The translations under genes were made by a program, and so were the position numbers. Under the pieces are notes generated by a model. That model made no database searches. It was not told the DNA's origin and saw only the letters and a list, made by a program, of their open reading frames with translations. From Streptomyces violaceusniger Tu 4113 (GTDB lineage Bacteria; Actinomycetota; Actinomycetes; Streptomycetales; Streptomycetaceae), in contig NC_015957.1 of the NCBI RefSeq assembly GCF_000147815.2, positions 5,580,001-5,644,000 of the forward strand: 64,000 nt of DNA, written 5' to 3'. This document shows positions 8,545 to 17,455 of this stretch, in pieces. Every line of letters begins with the position of its first letter. Position 1 is the first letter of the stretch.

Positions 8545-11232
8545 ATGAGATCCGCGCTCAGGCGCATATCCGTGGTCGCCGCCGTAGCGGCGGCCCTGAC
8601 CGCGCTGCCGGGCGCCGCATCGGCCGAAGGACGGCACCAGGGGCGCACGTTTCACGTCGCCACCTGGGGCGCCGACCGCGACAGCGGCAGCTCGCTCCAT
8701 CCGTTCCGCACCATCGGCCGCTGCACCGAACAGGTCCGGCCCGGGGACACCTGTCTGATCCACCGCGGCCGCTACCAGGAGCGCGTCGCCCCGCCCTCGG
8801 GCACGAAGGACGCTCCGATCACGCTCGCCGCGTACGGCGACGGCGCGGTCACCGTGGACGGGACGAGGACCGTCACCGGCTGGCGGGACGCGGGCGGTGG
8901 TCTGGTGGCCGCCGATGTGGACCTCCCGCTCGACCGCAGCGAGAACGCGCTGTTCCTGGACGGCGAGCGCGCCATGGAGGGCCGCTGGCCCAACTCCGGC
9001 CCCGATCCGCTCAATCCGTCCTGGGCGGTGGCCGAGCGCTCCTCCACCGATCAGCACATCGACGACCCGGAGCTGCCGGACGGCGACTTCACCGGCGCCA
9101 CCGTCCATCTGTGGGCCGGTTCCAACCCGTGGAGCCAGCAGACCGGCACGGTGACCGCCACCAAGGCCGGGGCGCTGGACTTCACCGGTGGCAACTACCG
9201 CTGCACCCCGCTGTGCATGGGCGATCAGAACTACCGGAACTACTACCTGGTGGGCGCCAAGGCCACGCTCGACCAGCCCGGTGAGTGGTACTACGACAAG
9301 GAGGCGGGCCGCCTCTATCTGGTCCCGCCCAAGGGCGGTGTCGCCGGCCATACCGTGACCGCGAAGCACGAGAGCTGGGGCGTGGACCTCTCGCACAGCT
9401 CGCATGTCACCGTGCGCGGCCTCGACCTGTGGGGCACCTCGCTGCGCACCGGCTCCGACAGCACCGGTGTACTGGTCGAGGGGGTGCGGGCGCGCTACAT
9501 CTCGGAATTCTCCACGCTCCCCATGCCGCGCGACGACGAGTTGGCCATCCCGCCCGGCGAGGGACACATCGTCGCCTCGCGGGTGCTGAACTCCGGTGTC
9601 CAGATCCTCGGCAAGGGCAACACCCTGCGCGACAGTGACATCGGCTACTCCGCCGGCACCGGGGTGCTGCTGCGCGGCAGCGGCAACACCGTCACCGGCA
9701 ACTACATCCACGACGTGGGCTGGATGGGCAGCTACACCCCCGGTATCGAGATCAACGGCAGCGGCCAGACCGTCACCCACAACACCATCCGCCGCACCGG
9801 CCGGGCGAGCATCGACACCGCCTGGCAGTTGAACGGCGTGCCCTTCCACGACAACCGGATCGCCTACAACGATCTCTCCGAGGCGATGCGCACCTCGCGT
9901 GACGGCAGCCCGTTCTATGTGTGCTGCAACCTGGACGCCAAGGGCACCAGCGTCGACCACAACACCGTCCATGACGCGGACGGCCAGGTCGGCTACTACA
10001 TCGACAACTCCTCCAGCCAGTTCCTGCTGCACCACAACGTGGCGTACAACACCGGCTCCCGTGGCACCTTCTACAACGGCCACAGCGGGGTCAGCCTCGG
10101 CAACCGTGACCACCACTCCTCCTACGGGCTCGGGGTGACCACCGCCGTACGGCTGAGCGGGGCGACCGACGCCACGGGCACGTATGTGAGCAATGACGTG
10201 GCGCTCGGGCCGATGGAGATCTCCGGCCCCGGTGATCCGGCCCCGGTGGTACGGAACAACCTGCTGCCGCCCACGGATCCGCGCTACACCGACGCGCGCA
10301 ACGGCGAGCTGTGGCCGCGCGCGGGCTCCCCCGCCATCGACGCGGGTGAGACCGTGGACGGGGTGACCGGCGAGGTCCGCGGCGGCGGGCCGGACCAGGG
10401 CGCGTATGAATACGGGGCGCCCATCTGGTCGTCCGGCTGCCGGCTGCCGGGCTGCGAGACCCGGGTCCGGGGCGACGGCTGGAAGGCGACCGCCTCGGGT
10501 GGCGCCGATGCCTCGGCCGCCGTGGACGGCGTCCAGACCACCCAGTGGAAGGGAAGCGCTCCGCAGTCCTCCGGTCAGTCGCTCACCGTCGATCTGGGCA
10601 CCGCGAAGACCTTCGGCCGGATGGCGATCGACGCGGGGATGGATGCCACCGGGCACCCTTATGGCTTCACCGTCTCGGTCAGCCGCGACGGTGACCACTG
10701 GGGCACGCCGGTGGCCCGGGTCAGTGGCCGCTCCTTCACCCAGGACGCGGTCTTCCCGCAGCACACCGTCCGCTATCTGCGGATCGAGCTGACGGCGCCG
10801 GGCGAGAACCCCTGGGCGGTGAACGAGATCCGGCTCTACGCCGACGGCCCCGACGCGGCCGCCACCTTGCAGGCGGAGCGCGCCGAGGTGGTCCGGGGCG
10901 CCGAGCGCGGCGAGGCGGCCACCTCGGTCCTCGGGCAGGGGGACGCGATCGGCTTCCGGGGGGTGCGGTTCGGTGCGGGCGCGGACACGCTGACGGTGCG
11001 GCTGGCGTCCGGCGGCTGCGGGGACTGCGCCCTGCGGCTGCGCCTGGACTCCCCGGACGGACCGGTGGCGGCCACGCTTCCGGTGCGCGGGACCGGCGGC
11101 GCGGACAACTGGCGGGAGCTGTCGGTACGTCTCCCCCGCACGGTGACCGGCTCCCATGACGTCTATCTCCTCGCCACGGGCGGCCACCGGGTGGCCGCGG
11201 TCGACTGGCTGACGCTGCGTCAGGCGAGTTAG
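8545..11232 (+). CDS. Secreted right-handed beta-helix protein with F5/8 type C and CBM6-like domains
   Basis: 895 residues with a Sec signal peptide cleaved near LPGAASA (about residue 28). Residues about 35-620 form a right-handed parallel beta-helix with many N-x-I/V-x-x-N turns (GNTLRDSDIGYSAGTGVLL), as in polysaccharide lyases and glycosidases, ending in a GPDQGAYEYG segment typical of beta-helix secreted proteins. About 635-770 is an F5/8C (discoidin) carbohydrate-binding domain (VRYLRIELTA..PWAVNEIRLY). About 773-895 matches the CBM6 pattern (LQAERAEVV...DNWRELSVRLP...HDVYLLATGG). Likely a plant or microbial polysaccharide-degrading enzyme; the substrate is not evident. A promoter and good ribosome site precede the ATG. 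Confidence 0.85.
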   Translation: MRSALRRISVVAAVAAALTALPGAASAEGRHQGRTFHVATWGADRDSGSSLHPFRTIGRCTEQVRPGDTCLIHRGRYQERVAPPSGTKDAPITLAAYGDGAVTVDGTRTVTGWRDAGGGLVAADVDLPLDRSENALFLDGERAMEGRWPNSGPDPLNPSWAVAERSSTDQHIDDPELPDGDFTGATVHLWAGSNPWSQQTGTVTATKAGALDFTGGNYRCTPLCMGDQNYRNYYLVGAKATLDQPGEWYYDKEAGRLYLVPPKGGVAGHTVTAKHESWGVDLSHSSHVTVRGLDLWGTSLRTGSDSTGVLVEGVRARYISEFSTLPMPRDDELAIPPGEGHIVASRVLNSGVQILGKGNTLRDSDIGYSAGTGVLLRGSGNTVTGNYIHDVGWMGSYTPGIEINGSGQTVTHNTIRRTGRASIDTAWQLNGVPFHDNRIAYNDLSEAMRTSRDGSPFYVCCNLDAKGTSVDHNTVHDADGQVGYYIDNSSSQFLLHHNVAYNTGSRGTFYNGHSGVSLGNRDHHSSYGLGVTTAVRLSGATDATGTYVSNDVALGPMEISGPGDPAPVVRNNLLPPTDPRYTDARNGELWPRAGSPAIDAGETVDGVTGEVRGGGPDQGAYEYGAPIWSSGCRLPGCETRVRGDGWKATASGGADASAAVDGVQTTQWKGSAPQSSGQSLTVDLGTAKTFGRMAIDAGMDATGHPYGFTVSVSRDGDHWGTPVARVSGRSFTQDAVFPQHTVRYLRIELTAPGENPWAVNEIRLYADGPDAAATLQAERAEVVRGAERGEAATSVLGQGDAIGFRGVRFGAGADTLTVRLASGGCGDCALRLRLDSPDGPVAATLPVRGTGGADNWRELSVRLPRTVTGSHDVYLLATGGHRVAAVDWLTLRQAS

Positions 11233-11246
11233 ACGCGTCAGAAGTG

Positions 11247-12023
11247 TCAGAGGGGACGAGGTGGGGGCGTGGCCGCTCCCTGGCGCACCGCGCGCCCCAC
11301 CTCCGTCCGCAGCGCGATGAACCCGGGCAGCCCCCGGGTGGCGATCTGGTCGCGGTCGGCGGGCAGCGCCACCGGCAGATCCGCCCGCACCCGGCCCGGC
11401 CCCGGAGCCAGCACCACCACCCGGTCCGCCACATAGACACTTTCGTCGATGTCATGGGTGACCAGCACAGTCGTCATCCCCTGGGCCCGGTGCAATCGCA
11501 GCAGCAGATCCTCCAGGTCCTCCCGCGTCTGGGCGTCCAGCGCGCCGAACGGCTCGTCCATCAGCAGCAGCGCGGGCCGGGCGGCCAGGGCGCGGGCGAG
11601 GGCGACGCGCTGCTGCATTCCGCCCGAAAGCTGCCAGGGGTGGCGGCGGGCGGCGTCGGCCAGGCCCACCCGCTCCAGCATGGCCACCGCCGCCGCATGG
11701 CGCTCCGCGCGGGGCAGCCCGCGCCGCCGCAGCGGAAGGGCCACGTTCTCCCGCACCGTAAGCCAGGGGAAGAGGGAGCGGCTGTAGTCCTGGAAGACGA
11801 CACCGAGCCGGTCCGGGACGCCGTCCACCACCTCCCCGTCCAGGGTGATCCGCCCGGCGGAGGGGCGGACGAGGCCCGCGACACAGCGCAGCAGGGTGGA
11901 CTTGCCGCAGCCGGAGGGGCCGACGAGGGTGAGCAACTGCCCGTCGGGGACGGTGAGTTCGATGTCCTGGAGCACATCGGGGCCGTCGCCGTAGCGGTGG
12001 CTGAGGTGGTCGATCCGCAGCAT
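11247..12023 (-). CDS. ABC transporter ATP-binding protein (SsuB/TauB type)
   Basis: A 258-residue nucleotide-binding subunit: Walker A GPSGCGKST at 35-43, Q-loop VVFQDYSRSLFPW, signature LSGGMQQRVALARAL and Walker B LLLMDEPFGALD. It belongs to the nitrate/sulfonate/taurine subfamily. The ATG at 12023 is preferred over an upstream in-frame codon because it begins the conserved MLRIDHLSHRYG domain and has GGTGAGG before it. It is the last gene of the minus-strand operon, seven bases after the ThDP enzyme, and powers import with the two permeases and binding protein encoded upstream. The convergent beta-helix gene ends 14 bases away with no visible terminator. Confidence 0.92.
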   Translation of the reverse strand: MLRIDHLSHRYGDGPDVLQDIELTVPDGQLLTLVGPSGCGKSTLLRCVAGLVRPSAGRITLDGEVVDGVPDRLGVVFQDYSRSLFPWLTVRENVALPLRRRGLPRAERHAAAVAMLERVGLADAARRHPWQLSGGMQQRVALARALAARPALLLMDEPFGALDAQTREDLEDLLLRLHRAQGMTTVLVTHDIDESVYVADRVVVLAPGPGRVRADLPVALPADRDQIATRGLPGFIALRTEVGRAVRQGAATPPPRPL

Positions 12024-12030
12024 GTCCGCC

Positions 12031-13662
12031 TCACCGGGCCCAGGGCTCGTACGCCGGGGAGTCGTCGGCGGGGACCCGGATCTGGAGCAGCACCGGGCCG
12101 TCGTCACGGCCGAGGGCGAGGGCCCGGTCGAGGGCCTTGGGGAGCTCGTCGGGCCGCTCCACCCGGTCGGCCGGGCAGCCGAAGGACCCGGCGAGCGCGG
12201 CGAAGTCGATGCCGCCGATCTCGGTGCCCGGCACGGGTGTGATGCCGATGCGGCGGCCCAGCGCCTTGACCGCGCCGTAGCCGCCGTTGTCGAGCAGGAG
12301 GTAGGTCACCGGGGCGCGGTGCCGGGCCGCGGTCCACAGGGCCTGCACCGAGTAGAGCGCCGAGCCGTCGCCGACCACGCACACCACCCGTTCGCCGTCC
12401 GCGAGCGCGCGTCCGACCGCGAGCGGCAGCCCCCAGCCCAGCGCGCCGCTGCCGGTGGTGAGGAAGCGGCCCGCGCCGCTGATGGGGAGGCGGGCGTGGA
12501 GGGCGTCGCGGTGGCTGGGGGTCTCCTCCACCAGCACGGTGTCCCGGGGCAGCCGCTCGCGGAGCAGCTCCATCACCAGCTCGGGCGAGATCTCCTCGGC
12601 CGAGGCGGGCACCGGCTCGGGGGCGGGCACCGGCTCCGGCGCGGGCCGCTCGGAGGGCTGGACGAGATCGGTGAGAGTGCGCAGGGCGGGGCGGAGGGTG
12701 GTGACGATGCTGGTGCCCACGGGGAGCCACGCGGCCTGCGCGGGGTCGCAGTCGAGATGGTACAGCTCGGTGCCGTCGGCGAGCGGCGGGCCCTCGGTGT
12801 GCACGTGGTAGGTGAACAGCGGGGCGCCGAGCGCGACCACCACATCGTAGGGGGCCAGCCGCTCCGCGAGCTGGTCGGCGACGGGCGGCAGAAAGCCCTG
12901 GAAAAGCGGATGGCGTTCGTCGAAACCGGAGCGTCCGGAGAGCGGGCTGATCCACACCGCGGCCCGCAGCCGTTCGGCCAGTTCGGCCACTTCGCGTACG
13001 GCGTGCTCGTCGTCCACGCCGGGCCCGGCGACCAGCGCGGGGCGGGCCGCGGCATCGAGCGCGCGGGCGAGACCGGCCAGCGCGCCGGGGTCGGCGGTGT
13101 AGCCGCCGTGGACGGTGCGCGGGGCGACCGGCTCGGCGGGGCGGTCCCAGTCGTCCTCCGGTACGGAGAGGAAGACCGGGCCCCGGGGGTGGCTCATGGC
13201 GACGCGGTGGGCCTCGGCGAGCGCGGCCGGCACATCGGCGGCCCGCTCCGGCTGCCTGCTGAACTTCACGTACGGGCGCGGGAACCGGGCCGGTTCGTCG
13301 GCGCCGAGGAAGGGCCGCAGCGGGAGCAGCGCACGGGACTGCTGGCCCGCGATGATCACCACCGGCACCCGGTCCCGGTAGGCGTTGAACACCGCGCCCA
13401 GGGAGTGGCCGACACCCCCGGCGGAGTGCAGGCTGACCAGCGCCGCCCGCCCGGTGCCCAGGGCGTGTCCCGCGGCCATGGCGACGGCGGTCGACTCCTG
13501 CAGTCCGAGCACATAGCGGAAGTCCTCGGGCCAGTCACGGAACATCCGCAGTTCGGTGGAGCCGGGGTTGCCGAAGACGGTCGTCATGCCGGTGGCGCGG
13601 CACAGTGCCAGCACCGCCTCGCGGACCGTGGTGGTCGGTGGGTGGGCGGGGGGCGCGGCCAT
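12031..13662 (-). CDS. Benzoylformate-decarboxylase-like ThDP-dependent enzyme
   Basis: A 543-residue three-domain ThDP enzyme close to benzoylformate decarboxylase (MdlC). The active-site residues of that enzyme are conserved: Ser35 in FGNPGSTEL, Glu56 in LGLQES (ThDP activation), His79 in SLHSAGG, and the second His in ERHPLFQGF. The C-terminal ThDP/Mg motif is VVGDGSALYSVQALW..LLDNGGYG. Expected reaction: decarboxylation of an aryl 2-oxo acid to an aldehyde; carboligation is possible. It sits inside an ABC importer operon between permease and ATPase genes, suggesting that the imported substrate is its substrate or precursor. The ATG at 13662 has GAGGAGGTGG just upstream; the longer frame to 13773 is not needed. 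Confidence 0.88.
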   Translation of the reverse strand: MAAPPAHPPTTTVREAVLALCRATGMTTVFGNPGSTELRMFRDWPEDFRYVLGLQESTAVAMAAGHALGTGRAALVSLHSAGGVGHSLGAVFNAYRDRVPVVIIAGQQSRALLPLRPFLGADEPARFPRPYVKFSRQPERAADVPAALAEAHRVAMSHPRGPVFLSVPEDDWDRPAEPVAPRTVHGGYTADPGALAGLARALDAAARPALVAGPGVDDEHAVREVAELAERLRAAVWISPLSGRSGFDERHPLFQGFLPPVADQLAERLAPYDVVVALGAPLFTYHVHTEGPPLADGTELYHLDCDPAQAAWLPVGTSIVTTLRPALRTLTDLVQPSERPAPEPVPAPEPVPASAEEISPELVMELLRERLPRDTVLVEETPSHRDALHARLPISGAGRFLTTGSGALGWGLPLAVGRALADGERVVCVVGDGSALYSVQALWTAARHRAPVTYLLLDNGGYGAVKALGRRIGITPVPGTEIGGIDFAALAGSFGCPADRVERPDELPKALDRALALGRDDGPVLLQIRVPADDSPAYEPWAR

Positions 13663-13711
13663 GGGGCCACCTCCTCGGCTGGGTGCGGGGGCGGGTCCTG
13701 CGTACGGGTCG

Positions 13712-14533
13712 TCAGGAGCGGTGCGCGGCACGATGTCTGCCGAGAGCCAGGCGTTCGAGGGTGAGCAGCACACTGTTGAGCAGATGGCCGAGCGCGCCGA
13801 GCAGTACCATCACCGCCCACACCGTGAGCAGATCGGAGCGGGTCTGGGCGTCGGTGAGCTGGAAGCCTATGCCGTCGGCGGTGCCGGGCAGCAGCTCCGA
13901 GAACACCATCAGGATCAGCGAGAGCGACAGGCTCAGCCGGAGCCCGGCGAAGATGCGCGGAAGCGCGGCGGGCAGATACAGCAGCACGATCCGCTCGGCG
14001 GGCCGCATCCGCATGGTGGCGGCGACGTCCAGCCGCAGCGGGTCGATGCCGCGGACCCCCTCGGCCGTGTTGATCAGTACGGGCCAGATGGCGCCGAAGA
14101 CGATCGAGGCGAGCTGCATCGGCGTGCCGAGGTCGAAGACGACGACGAAGACGGGCACCAGCGCGGGCGGGGGCACGGCGCGGGCGAACTGCAGCACCGG
14201 GTCGCACAGCGCGTACACGGTGCGCGAGCGGCCCAGGGCGAGTCCCAGCACGATGCCGAGGACCGCGGCGAGGGCGAATCCGGCGAGCACCCGGCCGAGG
14301 CTGGGCAGCAGATCGCGGACCGCCCCGTCGGTGAGGAACGCCCGCCCGGCGGGGCCGGAGAACCACAGGTGATAGCCGTGCTCGACGATCCGGGCGGGGG
14401 TCGGGAAGAACACATTGCCGTGGGCCCGCGCGGCGAGCTGCCACAGCGCCACCGCCACCACCGGTACGCCGAGGCGCAGCGCGAGGGTCCGGGGCAGCCG
14501 CCGGACGGTGTGGAGCGTGTGCTGCGCGGTCAT
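13712..14533 (-). CDS. ABC transporter permease (SsuC/TauC type), second of pair
   Basis: 273 residues, about six membrane helices, starting with LALRLGVPVVAVALWQLAAR. The cytoplasmic coupling loop carries ATMRMRPAERIVLLYLPAALPRIFAGLRLSLS, the EAA motif of binding-protein-dependent permeases. Its ATG overlaps the stop of the preceding permease by four bases, so the two subunits are translationally coupled and probably form a heterodimeric channel. Two different permeases are less common in this subfamily, where a single SsuC-type homodimer is usual. The ThDP enzyme begins 49 bases downstream. Confidence 0.92.
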   Translation of the reverse strand: MTAQHTLHTVRRLPRTLALRLGVPVVAVALWQLAARAHGNVFFPTPARIVEHGYHLWFSGPAGRAFLTDGAVRDLLPSLGRVLAGFALAAVLGIVLGLALGRSRTVYALCDPVLQFARAVPPPALVPVFVVVFDLGTPMQLASIVFGAIWPVLINTAEGVRGIDPLRLDVAATMRMRPAERIVLLYLPAALPRIFAGLRLSLSLSLILMVFSELLPGTADGIGFQLTDAQTRSDLLTVWAVMVLLGALGHLLNSVLLTLERLALGRHRAAHRS

Positions 14534-15339
14534 GTGCGGCTCCCGCGGTGCTCGGGCGCCCAGGGGAACAACCGCCGTTCGACCGCGGTGAGCGCCAGAT
14601 TGACGACGAGGCCGAGCGCTCCCGCCCACACCACACCGGCCAGCACATCGCGGGTGCCGTCGGTGGCCATGCCCGCCTGGGCGATGAAAATGCCCAGCCC
14701 CTCGCCGAATCCGGCGAGGATCTCGCCGGCCACGGCGAGGATCAGGGCGGTGGCCGCCGCGATGCGCACCCCGGCGGCGATGAACGGGGCGGCCGAGGGC
14801 AGACCGGCCCTCAGCAGAACGGCGAGCCGCCCGAAGCCGAAGGCGCGCAGCGTGTCCTTGGCCAGCGGATCGGTCTCGCCGAGCCCGTAGACGGTGTTGA
14901 ACAGCACGGGCCAGACACAGGCGTAGGTGACGAGGGCGGTCGTCGTCTCGCTGCCGGCGCCGAGCAGCAGTGACACCAGCGGGATCAGGGCCACCGACGG
15001 CACCGGGCGCAGGAATTCGATCAGCACCCGCGCGGCCTGCCCGGCCGCCGGCACACTGCCCAGCAGCAGCCCGAGGGGGATCGCGAGGGCGCAGGCCAGG
15101 GCGAGCCCGGTGGCCCATGCCTCGAGGGTGGCGCCGACGCCGTTCAGGAAGGCGGTGTCGCCGCCGAGTTCGACGGCCCGTACCAGCACCTCGGAGGCGG
15201 GCGGCAGGAACGCGCGCCGCACCATCCCGGAACGGCTGAGGGCCTCGCAGGCGGCGAAGGCCACGAGCACGCCGACAGCCCCGAGCAGCGCGTCCCTGGC
15301 CCGCCCGGTGCGCTTCCGCCTGGCCGTGGCGGGGCTCAC
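14530..15339 (-). CDS. ABC transporter permease (SsuC/TauC type), first of pair
   Basis: 269 residues starting at a GTG that overlaps the binding-protein stop (GTGA). It shows a first helix DALLGAVGVLVAFAACEAL, five or more further helices, and the EAA loop TLRAFGFGRLAVLLRAGLPSAAPFIAAGVRIA. The sequence differs clearly from the next permease, so they are separate subunits and not a recent duplication. Four-base overlaps on both sides tie it tightly into the operon between substrate-binding protein and second permease. Confidence 0.9.
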   Translation of the reverse strand: MSPATARRKRTGRARDALLGAVGVLVAFAACEALSRSGMVRRAFLPPASEVLVRAVELGGDTAFLNGVGATLEAWATGLALACALAIPLGLLLGSVPAAGQAARVLIEFLRPVPSVALIPLVSLLLGAGSETTTALVTYACVWPVLFNTVYGLGETDPLAKDTLRAFGFGRLAVLLRAGLPSAAPFIAAGVRIAAATALILAVAGEILAGFGEGLGIFIAQAGMATDGTRDVLAGVVWAGALGLVVNLALTAVERRLFPWAPEHRGSRT

Positions 15340-16319
15340 TTGGCGGGCTGGTAGAGGACGGCGGCGGGGTCCAGGTCCTTGGTGAGCAGTTTCTGCGCCC
15401 GCATCAGGGAGATGAGCCGCTTGAGCTGAGCGGCGCTGGAGGTGGCCGGGTAGTCGGGCAGGCCGATGGCGGCGGCCTCCGCCGGCTTGATCTTCGTATA
15501 GCCGGGCAGCGCCTTCTCCACGGCGCCGCGATCCTTGGCGGCGACGGCCTGGGCGGCGGTGATGGCGCGCCGGAACGCGGCGGCGGACTTCGGGTACTTG
15601 TCGATGAACGTGTCGGTGGTGACATAGCCGCTGAGCGGCAGTCCGGCGGTGGGCGCCGCGTTGCCGTCGACCACGGTACGGGCCTTCAGCTCGCGTTTGA
15701 GCGCGGTGACGAACGGCTCGGCGGCGTGCACCGCGTCCACCTGGCCCCGCTCCAGCACCGAGCCCATCTGCGGGAACGGAACCTGCCGGTACTCGGGTAG
15801 CCCGGCCCCTGCCCTGCCGAGGACGGCGTTGAGGGTGAGCGACTGGATGTTGTTGAGGATGTTGACCGCGATCTTCTTGCCCTTGAGGTCCCGCGGCCCC
15901 TTGATCTTGGAGTCGGAGGGCACCAGCACCGCCATCATGTGCGGGGCGTTGCGCGCCCCCTCGGCCAGCACCCGGGTGGCCAGGGTGCCCTTCTCGCGGG
16001 CCTGGAGGAACGTCACGAAGTTGGCGCCGCCGATGACGTCCACCTGACCGTGGGCGAGCGCGGGCAGTGCCTGGACGCTCTGCTGGACCGGCTGGACGCG
16101 GACGTTCAGCCCCTCCTTCTCGAAGAGCCCCCGATCGATGGCGATGTGCAGCGCGGCCACATCGGCGAGCGGCAGTCCGGCGACCGTGATCGTCTTCTTC
16201 TCCGGCCCGCCCCGGGCCCCGGACTCCTCCTCGGAGCCGCCGCATCCGGCGAGAAGCAGGGCGGTGACCGTGGCGGTCGCGGCCAACTTTGCTGAGCGGA
16301 GGCGCAGTTGGACTCTCAT
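15336..16319 (-). CDS. Lipoprotein substrate-binding protein, NMT1/SsuA type
   Basis: 327 residues with a type II signal peptide ending in the lipobox LLLAGC. The mature part is an NMT1/THI5-like type 2 periplasmic-binding fold: ITVAGLPLADVAALHIAIDR, GLFEKEGLNVRVQPVQQS, LKGKKIAVNILNNIQSLTLN. Members bind sulfonates, nitrate, pyrimidine precursors or aromatic acids. The benzoylformate-decarboxylase-like gene in the same operon makes an aromatic or 2-oxo acid plausible here. Its stop overlaps the first permease start. No strong ribosome site is seen before the ATG, 29 bases after the hydrolase gene, so translation may depend on the upstream reading frame. Confidence 0.9.
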   Translation of the reverse strand: MRVQLRLRSAKLAATATVTALLLAGCGGSEEESGARGGPEKKTITVAGLPLADVAALHIAIDRGLFEKEGLNVRVQPVQQSVQALPALAHGQVDVIGGANFVTFLQAREKGTLATRVLAEGARNAPHMMAVLVPSDSKIKGPRDLKGKKIAVNILNNIQSLTLNAVLGRAGAGLPEYRQVPFPQMGSVLERGQVDAVHAAEPFVTALKRELKARTVVDGNAAPTAGLPLSGYVTTDTFIDKYPKSAAAFRRAITAAQAVAAKDRGAVEKALPGYTKIKPAEAAAIGLPDYPATSSAAQLKRLISLMRAQKLLTKDLDPAAVLYQPAK

Positions 16320-16348
16320 GGCATTTCACGATAGGGGCCGTCAGCTCT

Positions 16349-17080
16349 TCACACCATGGTCGGGAACACCTCGTCGAACAGGTCGAGCATGGCCCGCCAG
16401 GCCCGTTCGGCGGAGGCCCGGTGGTAGCCGATGCCCGGGCGGGCCGAGGGATCGGGGTCGAGGTCCGGGTGGGTGAAGCTGTGCAGGGCGCCGCCGTGGA
16501 TGGTCATGCGCCAGTCCACCCCGGCGGCCCGCATCTCGTCCTCGAAGGCCAGGCGCTGCTCGACCGGGATGATCGGATCCTCCGACCCCACGCAGACCAG
16601 GACCTTGCCGGTGATGTTGACGGCGTCCTCGGGGCGGGTGGTCGTCAGACTGGGGTGGAAGCCGACCACGGCCTTGAGGTCGGCGCCGCCGCGGGCGAGT
16701 TCGAGGGCCATGGTGCCGCCCAGGCAGTAGCCGATGGCGGCGAGCCGCGAGGTGTCGGCCCTGGGCTCGGCGGTCAGCACGGCGAGCCCGGCTCCGGCGA
16801 GGGCGCGCATGCGGTCGGGATCGGCGAGCAGCTCGTCGACCCGGGCGAACATCTCCTCGCGGTCCTCGATGAACCGTCCGCCGCCGTGGTAGTCGAGGGC
16901 GAAGGCGACATAGCCGAGTTCGGCGAGCCGGTCGGCGCGCTCGCGCTGGTGATCGGTGAGGCCGGGGCCCTCATGGGCGATCAGCACGGCGGGGCGCCGG
17001 TCCGTTCCACCGGGCAGCGCCAGATGGCCCACCATGGTCGTGCCGTCCACGGGGTATTCGATTCGCCTGGTCGTCACCAT
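16349..17080 (-). CDS. Dienelactone hydrolase family protein
   Basis: A 243-residue alpha/beta hydrolase with a cysteine nucleophile: GYCLGG places Cys119, the acid is Asp168 in VGSEDPIIP, and the base is His200 in GGALHSFTHP. This Cys-Asp-His triad is that of carboxymethylenebutenolidase, which opens dienelactone in chlorocatechol and related aromatic pathways. Length fits. The ATG at 17080 follows AAGGAAG. It is the first gene of the minus-strand operon with the importer and ThDP decarboxylase, 29 bases before the binding-protein gene. No catechol dioxygenase is nearby, so the true substrate may be a different ester or lactone. Confidence 0.87.
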   Translation of the reverse strand: MVTTRRIEYPVDGTTMVGHLALPGGTDRRPAVLIAHEGPGLTDHQRERADRLAELGYVAFALDYHGGGRFIEDREEMFARVDELLADPDRMRALAGAGLAVLTAEPRADTSRLAAIGYCLGGTMALELARGGADLKAVVGFHPSLTTTRPEDAVNITGKVLVCVGSEDPIIPVEQRLAFEDEMRAAGVDWRMTIHGGALHSFTHPDLDPDPSARPGIGYHRASAERAWRAMLDLFDEVFPTMV

Positions 17081-17455
17081 CGCCGCGCTTCCTTGTCCTT
17101 GTCCGTGTTCTTGAAGGGTTCCTGGGCTCTTGGGCCTTCTCGGGCCTTCTTGAGCGTCGAGCCGGATGGGGGGAAGCTAACAGCGGGGGCGCGCCGGGCC
17201 CGTGCTTCTTCGCCGGGGGCCGATTCGGTCTGCCGACAGCGAAGGCGAACGGGGTGGCCGGGCGGTGTATGGCAGGGGCGGTCGCGGCTCCCCGCGGACC
17301 GGCTCGACAAGGTGACGGGCGACCAGGCGGCGCTCGACCGCTACTTCACCCTCGTCCCGCCCGTGTGAGTCGCGTCCCGGCGAGTCGGCGCCCCTCGGCC
17401 CGCGCCGCGGGGTGAAACCATGGCCGGAAGGTAACCACGAGCGAGGGAGCCGTGA
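17081..17455. other. Intergenic region upstream of the hydrolase-importer operon
   Basis: About 375 bases between divergent genes. A Pro/Gly-poor stretch of CTT-rich sequence (17085-17150) lies just upstream of the hydrolase start. A short plus-strand frame ending at 17368 reads TGDQAALDRYFTLV near its end and resembles the tail of MBL-fold alkyl sulfatases, but no intact gene is present. No clear promoter was found. Confidence 0.4.

Noticed and set aside
14530..16329. One very long minus-strand frame covering binding protein and permease
   Set aside because: Only its last 269 codons are permease; the rest is an out-of-frame reading of the binding-protein gene. The GTGA overlap at 15336-15339 gives the natural start.
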